Under the pieces are notes generated by a model. It had not been told where the DNA came from, did no database searches, and saw only the letters and a list, made by a program, of their open reading frames with translations. Of a stretch of 64,000 nucleotides of DNA, positions 24,502-36,022 are shown in pieces. Every line of letters starts with the position of its first letter. The stretch's first letter is position 1. Source of the stretch: Combretum micranthum (lineage: Eukaryota; Streptophyta; Magnoliopsida; Myrtales; Combretaceae); contig JAMXBD010000209.1 of the NCBI GenBank assembly GCA_024138025.1, positions 1,240,001 to 1,304,000 on the forward strand, given 5' to 3'. Position numbers and translations under genes: made by a program.

Positions 24502-24798
24502 TTATAATGACTGTCGGATAAGTTGGGTAGGTCTAAAGACATGAAGTGAGTGCATGGACTCTTGTACACAAAGGGATGCAGTTACTAAGAATGGACCAAG
24601 GCTTGAAGGAAGTAATGGAGTGAGCTTTTGAAGCCCGAATGGGCCGCCAAACTTCACTTTGATTATAGCAATTGTAATGGTTTCTAGGAGATATTGTGAC
24701 CAATCTGTTGTGGCAAACGTTACACATGCTATCTCAATGTTATTATAAATGTGTAAGAGAGCATCCTTTATAGCATAAATATGTTTATTGTGTGACAA
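24502..24798 (-). other. Conserved 98-codon open frame of unknown status (unit 2)
   Basis: This is the unit-2 copy of the frame at 3444-3740, the same length and nearly the same sequence. No family is recognised. It lies just downstream of the hAT-like element, as in unit 1. Confidence 0.2.
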
Positions 24799-27700
24799 AA
24801 AAAAAAGTGAGGAAATGGAAATATAATATTGAGCTCCTAAAATTGCTTAAATGAATTTACCTTAAATATGAGATTTTTTTAAAATATTATTAACCTTGTT
24901 ATTATTAGGTAATCGATACAAAAATTGAAGACTTTGGATAGCATACGAAATGGGCTTTACCCATTTTTATTCAGTTGGTAATATGGCGGACTAGTCTGGA
25001 ATTGGGGCATAATATATATTTGGTGCCTATTGTATACCCTTTCTAAAATATTTTTCTTCATGCAATTGAAGAACTTAGTGTTGCATGTTGGATTATTTAT
25101 ACATTGCCATTAAAATAATTATAACATTAGAATAATATCATGGGGGCGCCATCGGCTAATATAGAGAAATTCTGTGGTTTCATCATTAATTTTAATAGGA
25201 TCGATTCTATTGATTATTTAACGGCTTAAATGATAATTAATCAATCATACCACTAAAATAGTTGATATTTAACTAAATATTTATTTTAACTGTTTGAATG
25301 ATTTTGAATATCGGTCTCAATTATATGATCTTAGCTCAATAGAAATTCGGGTGACCGTTTTCTTCCCAACCAAGTGCAAATAGATAAACCATTTCTATGC
25401 AATTATGTTTCACTTTTTAAATGCATATTTTTATCTTTTTAGACGTGTAAGAAAATTAGGGGTTGTTAGCTAAAAATATTTAAAAGCATTAAAACGTTAA
25501 AATTTTGGAAAGATGAATTTACAATTTGACTGCAACATCAAATAAATTGTATGGCCCTTTTATGGCGACAGCCATCTCGACGAACGATCCAGTAATATCA
25601 ATCCTCTCAAGCTTTGGTCATAACATAAAATGGACCTTTTCTTGAATGCCTAGAAGACCATCTCATTGGTGAGCTTAAGCCCAGATTTTCTTTTCAAGGC
25701 CCATGAAGGATCGCTATTTCTGATTTGCTATTTTTAAGTATACTATCCCTATTAATTATATGTGCATGTTTATTTCTAAAATATTTTTTTTTCATATAAT
25801 CAAATATAATTACAATCACTCTCTGAGTGATAAATATCAAATTTAATACCTAAGTTTCATATCCAATTTAATGCATGGACTTTTGTCGATTTAATAGTTA
25901 TTTAAACCTTTTTAGTATTATTTTTATCATTTTCTAAATAAAATTTGGTGTGTTTATAAACATAGAAAATGTAATATTTCATTGAATTTTTATTAATATT
26001 CTTAATGCCATTTGACATTATTAACCAAAGTGCTTCTTTTACATCAAGAAACACAATTAATAGTATTAGTAAGATAATAAAAATAATTATAGAAACTTTC
26101 ATTGGACGATAACTTGATCAATTAAAATTGAAAAACTAAATTAAATTTTTTATGGATATTAAATTTGATATTTTTCTAAACTCAAATAACACATGCTATC
26201 ATGCGGAGTTCTCTCGATCAAAATAATCATGAAGTCTGGTAGATGCCAATCACATCACATACGATTTTGGGTTATCTTTTCCCTTTCCCAATAACCAGAA
26301 AAAAGTGCCCCCCAGCATATACATCACATTGTGTATTGCGAAGAAGCACTTTATTTGATATTAATATGTTACGGCTCCGAATTAAAGTTGGATGCTATTT
26401 GATCCGCACCGAAAATGATTTACTTGGTTTGCCTTAGAGCCTAGCTAGGTGGCTTGCAGGCTTAGGCTAGCTTGCTTCTACTTCTTGGTTCCATCCATAA
26501 CTAGCGTTTTTGTTTTATTTTTTATTTTTTCCCCAATATAACTAGTGTATTTAAAATGCTAGTTTAAGGAGCTTAAGGAGAGAAAAAAGAAGAAGAAGAA
26601 GAAGACTGGCATTTTTTTAAGAATGATAATACAATCCAACGGAAAAAAAATTATTTGAAATTGTGTTTTCATTACTAGGATTTAACAAGGCTTTTGAAGA
26701 CATCCATTGATGTTTTGGTTATAAATGTTGGTATATGGTAAAGAAATTTTCTATAAATAATAAGATAATATTTTTTAAAAAAATTTCTCAGCATTCTTAA
26801 AACCAACCATCAGTGGCCTTGGCATCACTCCCAAAATGTAATACAACTCCTTTGAAGGCATTATATTTGAAAATTATCCTTAGTCATGTATAGAGTTTAG
26901 AAGTGAATATAAACCAAATTGGTTTATAAACTACTTGAGTTTGATTTGAGAATAATTAAGTCGCACTCTTGTTACTTGGATAATTTATCAAGCCAAGTTC
27001 TAGCTTTTTATGTTTAGCTCAACTAGCTCATGAGTTTAATTGAGATCGAGTTGAGTATAAATATTAATTGAATTAAAGTTTAATATTATTTTAATTAGAA
27101 TTAAAAATATATATTTTAATAAATTGAGTTTAAATGAATTTAATCAAGTTGACCTCGAGATTACATAGTGTTATTTCAGACTAAACTCGACTTTAAAATC
27201 TTATACTCAATCGCACTAAGATTGAGTTTTGAAATTTCGAGCTGAATTTGAACTTGAACTTAGTATTGTACTGTTTTTAACTCAATTTGTTTGTAGCCTT
27301 AGTAAAGTTATTAAACGGTTTTTCTTTTTTTTTATTTTAAAATTATTTACCTCCCAATCCAAACTTTCCTTGGTGCCTTTGCGGCAAGCATGCCTTGGTT
27401 TATGGCATGTGGGGGGTGGGCCGGTGGGGCCGGGGTTGATGTCGTAAACGTCTTGAGCGGCCTTCTGTGAGAACCAGCTTTTAAGGTTTAATATCGTAGG
27501 AATTACACTCCAAATTCTGATAAAAACCTAATACATTGAAGGTCAATAATATACATTATGTACAAAAGTACTTAAGTTTGCACGATATATAAAAATGTGT
27601 TAATATTGGCCTTTTGCATTTATTAGTTTATTTTTAATGTCGTGGGCAACGTTCCCTTTTCATATTTCAGCTACAATAAGGCCACTTCCCTCTAAATTCT

Positions 27701-28349
27701 CGACCTCTCCAATTTCAATATCTATAAAAAGAAAAAATATTATTATTATTATTTAGCAATGGATATAGATGAACATCTTCTCGTTAATGAAAGGGTAGAC
27801 AATATGCCTTAAATGGCAATCATCGACCACCACTACCCAACTGCCCCAGGTCATGAAGATCTCAACTTTATCTCATCTTGATATATGGGCTTAGTATATG
27901 AACTTCTTCATTGCATAGAAAATTTTGCTTGCTTCATGACTATGATTTATATATAATATGAGGACACTCCAAGACCCCTCTACTACTTTTATAGATGGGG
28001 AATGCTACTACATACCTTGGTCTTGTATGTATTTTTACTTTGATACAATACAATCAAAGAAGTAGAATGGATAAAAATTGAAAGTTTAAATACTTAAAAA
28101 TTCTTCGCCAATGTATCCATAGGTGTTTGAAGAATTAGCATCGACAAATAAATGTGATTATCTTATAACTTACCTACTATTGAAAACCGCTAATCCGAGA
28201 GAGGGGAAGTGGGGGAAACATAGAGACCACCAAGCATTATGAACAAGCATTATAAATGCATTGGAGTCCACACGAGAGGTGCAAGCGGCAAGTCCAGCCC
28301 CTACAAGCACAATCCCCGATAAGATCAGAGTGTTGACCAAGTATGTGCC
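24799..28349. other. Gene-free spacer (unit 2)
   Basis: The content is the same as 3741-7752: an AAG purine tract near 26588 that is slightly longer than in unit 1, a 64-codon frame at 26243-26437 identical in translation to 47412-47606, and the GAGCTCGAGT-type repeat at about 26895-27350. No gene is supported. Confidence 0.5.
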
Positions 28350-30150
28350 TTAATTAGAATGAGGTCCAACATGTGCCTTAATTCGAATTGCCTTAGGTGG
28401 GTTAGAACTTATTTACTTTGGCCATGCAGATCATAACTTGTCACAACCCATCAAATGACCTAATAAGTTATCGGGTGTCATGGGCAGGTTAGTAGTCTCA
28501 ACCCACAAACTTGGCGGGTCAACTGAGCTGACCCCTAAAAAAAATGAAAACAAAAGAAAAGTAAAAGAAATTAAATAAAAGCAAATAAAAAAAGTTTAAA
28601 CTATTTTTCATATAGTGATAATATATTACTATTCACAACATTAAATGCATTATTATTAACAACATAAATAATAAATGTGGTTAAAACAAATGTCTATTTT
28701 GATTTTTATAAACTTCCAAGCAATGTAACTTTGTATTTCTTAAATGTAGGATTTTTTCGTCTTTATGGAAGCTATTTGTGTCTTGAGTGTTTTATAATCT
28801 ACCATTGTTAACTATACAAATAGAAGTGGATGTACATTGCTTGTATATAAATGAATGCACACATCTTAGATAATTCTTTTGACAAATGGGCTCAAGACTA
28901 TTGTTCTTAAACCTAATTTTATTATAAATTAAAAATTTGTCTTCATAAATTTTAAATTTATTTTGTTTTATCTTGATTTTAAAATTTTATTTTTTAAAAA
29001 CATTTTAAAATAATCTTTTAAAAATAATTGGGTGGTTCGTTAGGCCATAAACTGACGGATGGCTTAGAACTAGCCTAACTTCCCTTAGGCTGGCCGGTCT
29101 TAAGCCATACCTGTCTAAACTCATTACTCGATAGATTTGGACCAGTTTAGTTTCGAACGCATATATAGGTATGATACTTTTACCATTCCTATCTAATTTA
29201 TTTATTTTTCTCAAATCAATACATATTGTTTGAAAAAAAAAATTGCATGTGCCAATATAAACAGCATTTTTGTGAAAGAAAACAATTTAAAACTATTTCT
29301 ATGTGTTCTTAATTAAATTGCATATCCATATTGACTTTCTTCAGCATTACATTGGTCATCGATTATAATTCTCATTTTTTACAATCTTTAATTTGCGGTA
29401 ATTGGTTCGATAACAACTGATAGATATATAATTATATACAGGAAATCATGATATAAATTTTTTTAAATATGGAATGATTATTCTCTTGGACACATCATTT
29501 TTTAAGTCATTACTAATCCAACAATAATTGTGGCTTCTGTTTGAAGATGCAGCTATACTCCATTTGTTTTACGACCTGACTTATATTTTTCTATCCAGCA
29601 TGGATATGGCTAGGCCAATTGCCAGGAGCACGAGAGGCCAAAACCCCAAGAAGAGGTCGACCAAGTGGTCACCTTTTCGACTGCTGCAGCAATGGAAAAC
29701 CCTAGAAGTAGCTTTCGAGAAACAGGACAGCGGTACGTCCATTATCCATACGATGATTATGGCGTTGGAGAAAGACAACAGTCTTGTACAGAATCTAAAC
29801 AATGCACTGGAACATCCAGGAGTATTGTGCCAATTAGGTCGATAAACAAGTTCATTGTGTGAAAAAAAAAAAAAAACTAAATAAATAAATGGCTAAATTT
29901 TGTCCTTTAATTTCTTTTGTTTTATTTTTCCTTTTTTTCCCTTTAAATTTGAGATTTGGCTTTTTAATTTTAGTACATAAGTTATTTACCTTTTCTTACT
30001 CTTTGTAGAGGGCCTATTTCGTACAAGTATAACCACGACTCAATAACAAGTCATATATGCATGAAGCATTGAAGCTCAAAGAGTTATATATAGTTATGGT
30101 AACATCTTGTCCATTAATCATAAAATTATTCAACATATATTATCAATGCC
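28350..30150 (+). repeat. Module M1 with exon relic (unit 2)
   Basis: This is the unit-2 copy of M1. The left part is shortened by the deletion near 28340, which removed the first 200 bases or so of the module. The exon-like block at 29528-29845 keeps a 105-codon open frame with a few substitutions relative to unit 1. No function can be assigned. Confidence 0.5.
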
Positions 30151-30294
30151 TATCTATAGTCATATAATCGTAGAAAATAAGATCTAAATTCTATATATGG
30201 ATGCTTTTTCACCTCATTTACAATTGACGAAACTTTAGTAGAAAAAGCTGATCAAATGAATAATACTTGGGGCTTAAAAACAATGAATCTAACA

Positions 30295-30926
30295 TAGTAA
30301 ATTACATAGAAGATATCAATATTTGAGGATAAATTCATTTAAGGTATTAACGTTTTAAGTGGTTAAAAAAATGAATCTATACTTCACAAAGTAAATCAAA
30401 TGAAATATCAATATTTTGCAAAGTCCATTTAAGACATTAATATATGTATTAATTTTTAATTAAGTTTTCTTAATTTAAGTATTAACGTTTTGAGTGGTTA
30501 AAAAAATGAATCTATACTTCACAAAGTAAATCAAATGAAGTATTAATATTTTGTAAAGTTCATTTAAGGTATCAATATATGTATTAATTTTTAATTAAGT
30601 TTTCTTAATTTAAAGTATTAACGTTTTGAGTGGTTAAAAAAATGAATCTATACTTCACAAAGTAAATCAAATAAAGTATTAATATTTTGTAAAGTTCATT
30701 TAAGGTATCAATATATGTATTAATTTTTAATTAAGTTTTCTTAATTTTTGTTAGTGGTAAATTATTAATACCTTATCTGACTTACTTTATAAAACGTTGA
30801 TATCTCTTTTCAACTACTTAAAACGTTGATATTTTAAATGAATTTATCCTCAAACATTGATTCCTCATTTTGTTTACTTGAAATATTAATACCGCAAATA
30901 AACTTATCTTTTAGTATAATTTACTC
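30295..30926. mobile_element. Foldback element with 135-bp internal tandem repeat, 3 copies (unit 2)
   Basis: This is the same inverted-arm element as 9868-10364. The internal repeat starts at about 30342, 30478 and 30614 and ends near 30749, giving three tandem copies and a longer element. Confidence 0.65.
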
Positions 30927-31165
30927 AATCTATAAATAGATGCTTCTTCTCCTCATTTGCAATTGAAGAAACTTTTATAGAATGTCGTTCTCTACCAAAC
31001 CTAGCTCTAGAAGATGAAAAGCCAATCAAACGAAGGATAGGTGGGAATAAAGAACAGTGAATGTATATGTAGATGCTCCTTCTCATTTTCAATTGAAGAA
31101 ACTTTAATAGGAATATAAGATGTAACATTCTTGCCAAATCTTTGGTCTAAAAGATTAAAAGTTAA

Positions 31166-31275
31166 GGAAATTTTATGGTCCCGTCACTATATATTAGCTT
31201 ACACTATATTAAACAGTGATCAAATCATTAAAATAGTTAACTGGACGGTTCCATCAATAGGAACATAGAAGCTTG
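31166..31275. mobile_element. Small MITE-like element (unit 2)
   Basis: This is the unit-2 copy of the element at 10604-10714, with the same imperfect inverted ends. Confidence 0.4.
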
Positions 31276-31522
31276 CTTAAAAGTTGATAAAAAACGATTA
31301 GAGAACAATTAAAATATAGGTTATTCCATCTACCCTTGAAATCTTCATTGCACTTAATTTCTATAAGCGTTTGGACAATTAGATGATAAACTTTAGTTAT
31401 CTAATCTAAATTTTATCTAATATCACTTTGTAAAGAAAGCAATGTCTATTTTGGGCAAAGAGTCAATAATCTGCAAAAAAGATTGATTTTCAAATCTTGA
31501 ACATAGCATAGGCATTCAGCAA

Positions 31523-32188
31523 TGTTAGAAGACAAACAATGGCAACAGCAAAAAAAATGATAAAGCAAACACAAGATTTACGTGGAAAACTCAAATCAGG
31601 AAAAACCACGGGCAGAGGAGAGAGAATTCACTATAGGTCGATAATGGAGTACAAAAGAGAGAGAATAATAAAATACAAATTAAAACTCTTTCATTTTCTC
31701 ACTCTCATACAAATCCTAACAAAACACATATATACAGGTAGCCAACATTAAAGGCCAAAATTATGTCTCTTAAATATGTAATGAATGAATAATAAATGTA
31801 TAGTCAAATATTCATTTGTTACACAAATACCAAAATTATGACTCTTAAATGTATAATGAATGAATAATAAATATATAATTAAATATTCATTCACTATACA
31901 TTTGGCTATGAAAAACGGCTACTAAAAACGGGTCACAAACTCCAATAATCTCCACCTTCACACGGATTCAGGAGCTTCACATAAAAATAAAACATTTTTC
32001 GCCTCTTCCATAAAAACCATAAAAGAGCTCAATCGACACAGAACATTCTTCAACTCTTCCAAGAAAATCTAGTGCTGCGATCCAAGAACGGAATATCAAA
32101 CTTAACAGTTGTCATTGTAGCGAAAACAAAACCAAAACCTTGGCTCTAGTACCAATTGTCCTCACACAATGAGATTAGGGGAAACAAG
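31523..32188 (-). mobile_element. Ty1/copia remnant: LTR plus gag start (unit 2)
   Basis: This is the same remnant as 10978-11664: an LTR at 31523-31947, then a tiny internal region with the gag start and the primer-binding site near 32143-32160. The primer site is slightly better preserved here (GGCTCTAGTACCAATTG on the plus strand). It is absent from the corresponding point of unit 3. Confidence 0.75.
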
Positions 32189-32828
32189 TGTTGATAATGA
32201 AATATATGCCACAATCCACTCGGCCCACTATCGCCACATATGAGCCCTAAAGGCTAGAAGGTCATCAGCCTTGCTAGTTTAAGAAAAATGCATCTCGGAT
32301 CGTGACCTGCTAAGAAGAAGTTGGGCTATTACTTACACTGCCAATTGAGGAGATCAACAAACAACCTCCTTAGGAGCCCAACCCAACAGTACCTCCGAGG
32401 TTGAGTTTTGAGACATCTCTGCAAGATCGAGCTCATCAACGAAGGACCTCTACGAACTCACCTAGACAAGAGCCTGTATCCTACTTCAGGACTGGGGGGG
32501 ACATCACTAGCTTGGCCACATGTTGTGTAACCACAACTCCTTTAGGTCGGGCACCCCATCACCTCGGTTGTCAGGTCAGCTATCAGATGGAGATTTGCCT
32601 TAACAGAAAAGAGCTGGTGGACCCATTCTAGTATGAATTAAACTATAAATAGCCCCTCCCCTTATGGGAGAGGAGAGAGATCTAAGTGAATTTTTTTTAA
32701 TAAGAAAGGACCTTTGGACCAACTCAGGCATCAGAATGGCAGCGTCAGGCAATCCTTCAGCATACCTATGACTGCTTTTCTGTGTTTGTAGGAGCCAATC
32801 TCTACTAGTGAAATTAGCTTGTGTAACA
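32189..32828 (+). mobile_element. Solo LTR, probably Ty3/gypsy (unit 2)
   Basis: This is the unit-2 copy of the LTR at 11665-12304, equal in length with few substitutions. An open frame at 32401-32631 lies within it and is not a gene. Confidence 0.6.
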
Positions 32829-34438
32829 CCCTTCTTTTTGCATGTACCTTTGGTGCCCCATTAAAGCATAAAGACTACTCAGCTATGACACGCAAAATAA
32901 ATATATGCTTACAACATGAGAGTTAATACATAGAAATACTTGGATCTCATATATAAAAAAGTACAAAAATTCAAGAGAAACCTAATTACTTAAATAGGTG
33001 AGGATATGTGCATGAATGATGTCTAAACCATGTCTTAATTCGGACCACCTTAAGCGGGTCTAACCCATTAGCCTGGCCATAACCTATCATAACTCGCCAG
33101 ATGTCTTGACAGGTTACTAGGGGTCATGGATGGGTTTGTAGTCCTTACCACAAACCTAGCAGATTAATCGGGCCAACCTTTAAAAAAAATGAAAACAAAA
33201 GAAAAGTAAAAAAAAAATGCAAACAAAAACAAATGTTTAAACTATTTTTTCAAATGGTGACAATATATTATTATTCACGATATTAAACGCATTATTATTA
33301 ACAGAAAAGACAATTAATAAATGTGGTTAAAATGGATGCCTACTTTAATTTTTATAGACTTCTGATAAATGCAACTACATATTTCTTAACAATGTAGGAA
33401 TTTTTTGCCTTTGTAGAAGCTATTTGTGTCTTGAGTGTTTTCTAATCTATCATTATTAACATTACAACTAGAAGTCGATGTGTATTGCTTGTATATAAAT
33501 AAATGCATACATTTTAGATAGTTCTTTTAACAAATGGGCTACAGACAATTGTTCTTAAACGTAATTTTAATTTAAATTAAAATTTTGTCTTTATCAATTT
33601 TAAATCTATTTTTTTATCTCAATTTTAAATTTTATGTTTTAAAAATATTTTTAAATAATTGTGCCATTCATTAGGCCATGAATTGGTTGAACTCGCCTTA
33701 GGTCGGCTAGTTCTAAGCCATCCCTGACTGAACTCGTTACTCAATAGGTCTAGGCCAATTCAGTTTCGAATCCATGTATAGATACAATTTATACTTTTAT
33801 CATTTTATATAACCGAATTTTGTTTTTTTAAATTAGTACATATGGTCTAGTGGTTTTTCAAATCTTGGAAATAAAATATGCATTTGTCAGTATAAACAAC
33901 ATTTCTTTTGAAAGAAAACAATTTAAAACTGTTTCTATATTGAATATTAATATTGACTTTCTTCATTGTTACACTGGTAATCAATTATAATTCTCACTTT
34001 TTACACTAATTTTAATTTGTAGTAATTGCTTTGATATCAATTGATAGATATAATTATATACAATAAATCATGATATAAAATTTTTAATATATGGAACTAT
34101 TCTCTTGGACGCATCACTTTTTAAGTCATTACTAATCCCACAATAATTGTGGCATCCTGCTGAAGGATGATACAAAATTTTTAATATATGGAATTATTCT
34201 CTTGGACACATCACTTTTTAAGTCATTACTAATCCAACAATAATTGTGGCATCCACTTAAAGGTACAGCTATACTAAGTTTGTCTTATGTCCTGACTTGT
34301 ATTTTTCTATCCAACATGGACATTGCGATGCCAATCGTCATGAGTACAAGAGGCCAAAGCCCCATTAAGAGCTTGATCAAGTATTCACCCTTTCGACTGC
34401 TGCAGCTATGGAAAACCCTAGAAGTAGCTTTCAAGAAG
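32829..34438 (+). repeat. Module M2 (unit 2)
   Basis: This is the unit-2 copy of M2, including the internal 97-bp tandem duplication at about 34078-34260. The exon-like block is at 34244-34438. Confidence 0.6.
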
Positions 34439-34441
34439 ATA

Positions 34442-34762
34442 ATGGGTTAACAACTATTGTTCTTAATCGTAATTTTATTTTAAGTTAAAATTTTGTTTTT
34501 ATCAATTCAAAATATATTTTGTTTTATCCTGATTTTAAATTTTATTTTTAAAAACAATTTTTACATTATTTTTAATTTTTTTAAATCTTGAATTTGTAGT
34601 TACTAATGGTAAGTTTAATTATTGTTTTGATAACGACTGACAGATATATAATTATATACAATAAACCATGATATAAATTTTTTAAAATCTCTTGGACACG
34701 TTACTTATCGAGTCATTACTAATCCAACAACAATTGTGGCTTCTGCTTGAAGATACAGTTAT
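34442..34762 (+). repeat. Module M3, truncated third copy (unit 2)
   Basis: This is the unit-2 counterpart of 13916-14240, with the same truncation point after the GAAGATACAG motif. Confidence 0.5.
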
Positions 34763-34803
34763 TAAAAGGACCATAACTGGATTTGGAGCTTTAGTAACTT
34801 TTT

Positions 34804-35015
34804 TGTTGGAGATATTTACATCAGTTGTGAAATGGGCTGGGTGCGACTTTATAAGTGTGGAAGAAAACCTCACCTCATAAGTTAACTTTTGGGATTGAGA
34901 AGGCCTAATAGTACCTAACGGTGATATCAGAGTCAATGTTTATAACATGGAGTTAGGTACTACTTTATAAGTGTGAGGAAAAGCTTGAAGTTGAGGAGAT
35001 CCATTAGCACCCAAC
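34804..35015 (+). mobile_element. TRIM-like retroelement remnant upstream of DUF247 gene 2
   Basis: This is the unit-2 copy of the element at 14278-14500. The primer-binding phrase GATATCAGAGTCAATG is better preserved here. It lies about 1 kb upstream of the second DUF247 start. Confidence 0.6.
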
Positions 35016-35476
35016 ATTTTTGAGCTACATGTGTGCAAATTTTTACTAGTTATATGAATGTAAAGTCAGGTTTTCAAAGATTACGAGCTCCATGGATTCT
35101 TGACTGATATATTAGGGGTATATTTGCCATTTATCCCAACTATTATTTTATATTTTTTCCCGCATATTTTATATGTATTTTTTAGCAGTTGCTCGACTGT
35201 TTACAATATCCAACATAAAATGGCGTTAATATATTTAATTTTTTTACTTTAGCTTGCTTTATTCTTAAATTTATTGATGGATAAATTCCTAAAATATTGT
35301 GGAATCAAGAGAAAAATGGTATAGCAATGACAAGGAATCCAGTGTATAAAAGCAAAACAAGATGCATCACGATTAAATGTCACTTTTATCGCATGAAGCT
35401 AAAACAAACCTGAAAATTAAACGGTTGACATATTCACCCAGACAGAAATTTATTTATTTATTTATTTTTGGTGGGG

Positions 35477-35483
35477 TATAAAT
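35477..35483 (+). promoter_or_regulatory. Possible TATA box, DUF247 gene 2
   Basis: TATAAAT in the same GGTGGGGTATAAATGTGA context as in unit 1, about 540 bases upstream of the start. Its role is unproven. Confidence 0.25.
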
Positions 35484-35572
35484 GTGATAATGTCACCAAA
35501 CGATTAGACGCGTGAACTTATCTATATTTCATAGCTACTTTCCCTAATCCTACGAACCAGTACCACGTGGCA

Positions 35573-35580
35573 TTATTAAG
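35573..35580 (+). promoter_or_regulatory. G-box (CCACGTGG), DUF247 gene 2
   Basis: The same palindrome as at 15034-15041, 443 bases upstream of the second start. The larger distance comes from a longer, different leader. Confidence 0.4.
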
Positions 35581-36022
35581 ATTCTATTTCTGTCTTTTTT
35601 GGTTTTTGATTTAAATTGATAATAATATTGCTAGAAGAGTGTGGGCTCACTACCTTATCAACTATAACTTAGATACTTTGTCCATTAGCATTCTACATGG
35701 ACTCCCTATTTTTCATTATCATCGTGGTCTTTGTTCCATGAGTGTGAGAGGCCAGAGGGCACGACATCACAGTTTAATTTCTTACAGTTATGACTTGTCT
35801 TTTCATTATACAGTCTCTTTTTTTTTTTTATTATTTGCTCAGGCTTGTACTCTTCTGTCTAGAAACCAATTTTTTTTGATAGCTTTGTGTTTAAAATACC
35901 TAAACCATATGCAGACTATTTTTATTTTTCATTTTCCACCAGCTATACAGAAACCCTGGTGATGATTATTTATTAAGAAGTCGTTAAGCTTCGACAAGCA
36001 CAGCCACAATACAGAATCTACA
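35581..36022 (+). promoter_or_regulatory. Leader region of DUF247 gene 2
   Basis: After the shared CATTATCATCGTGGTCTTTG, unit 2 carries about 200 bases absent from unit 1 (roughly 35755-35965), including a T-rich tract and CATTTTCCACCAGC. It then rejoins at TATTAAGAAGTCGTTAAGC. The T-rich tract and AG dinucleotides would suit a 5'-UTR intron, but no donor site is convincing. Confidence 0.35.

Noticed and set aside
26243..26437. 64-codon frame identical in translation in units 2 and 3
   Set aside because: It is interrupted in unit 1, is surrounded by equally conserved non-coding DNA, and has no recognisable domain.
32401..32631. 76-codon ORF
   Set aside because: It lies inside the gypsy-type LTR and is not kept open in unit 1.
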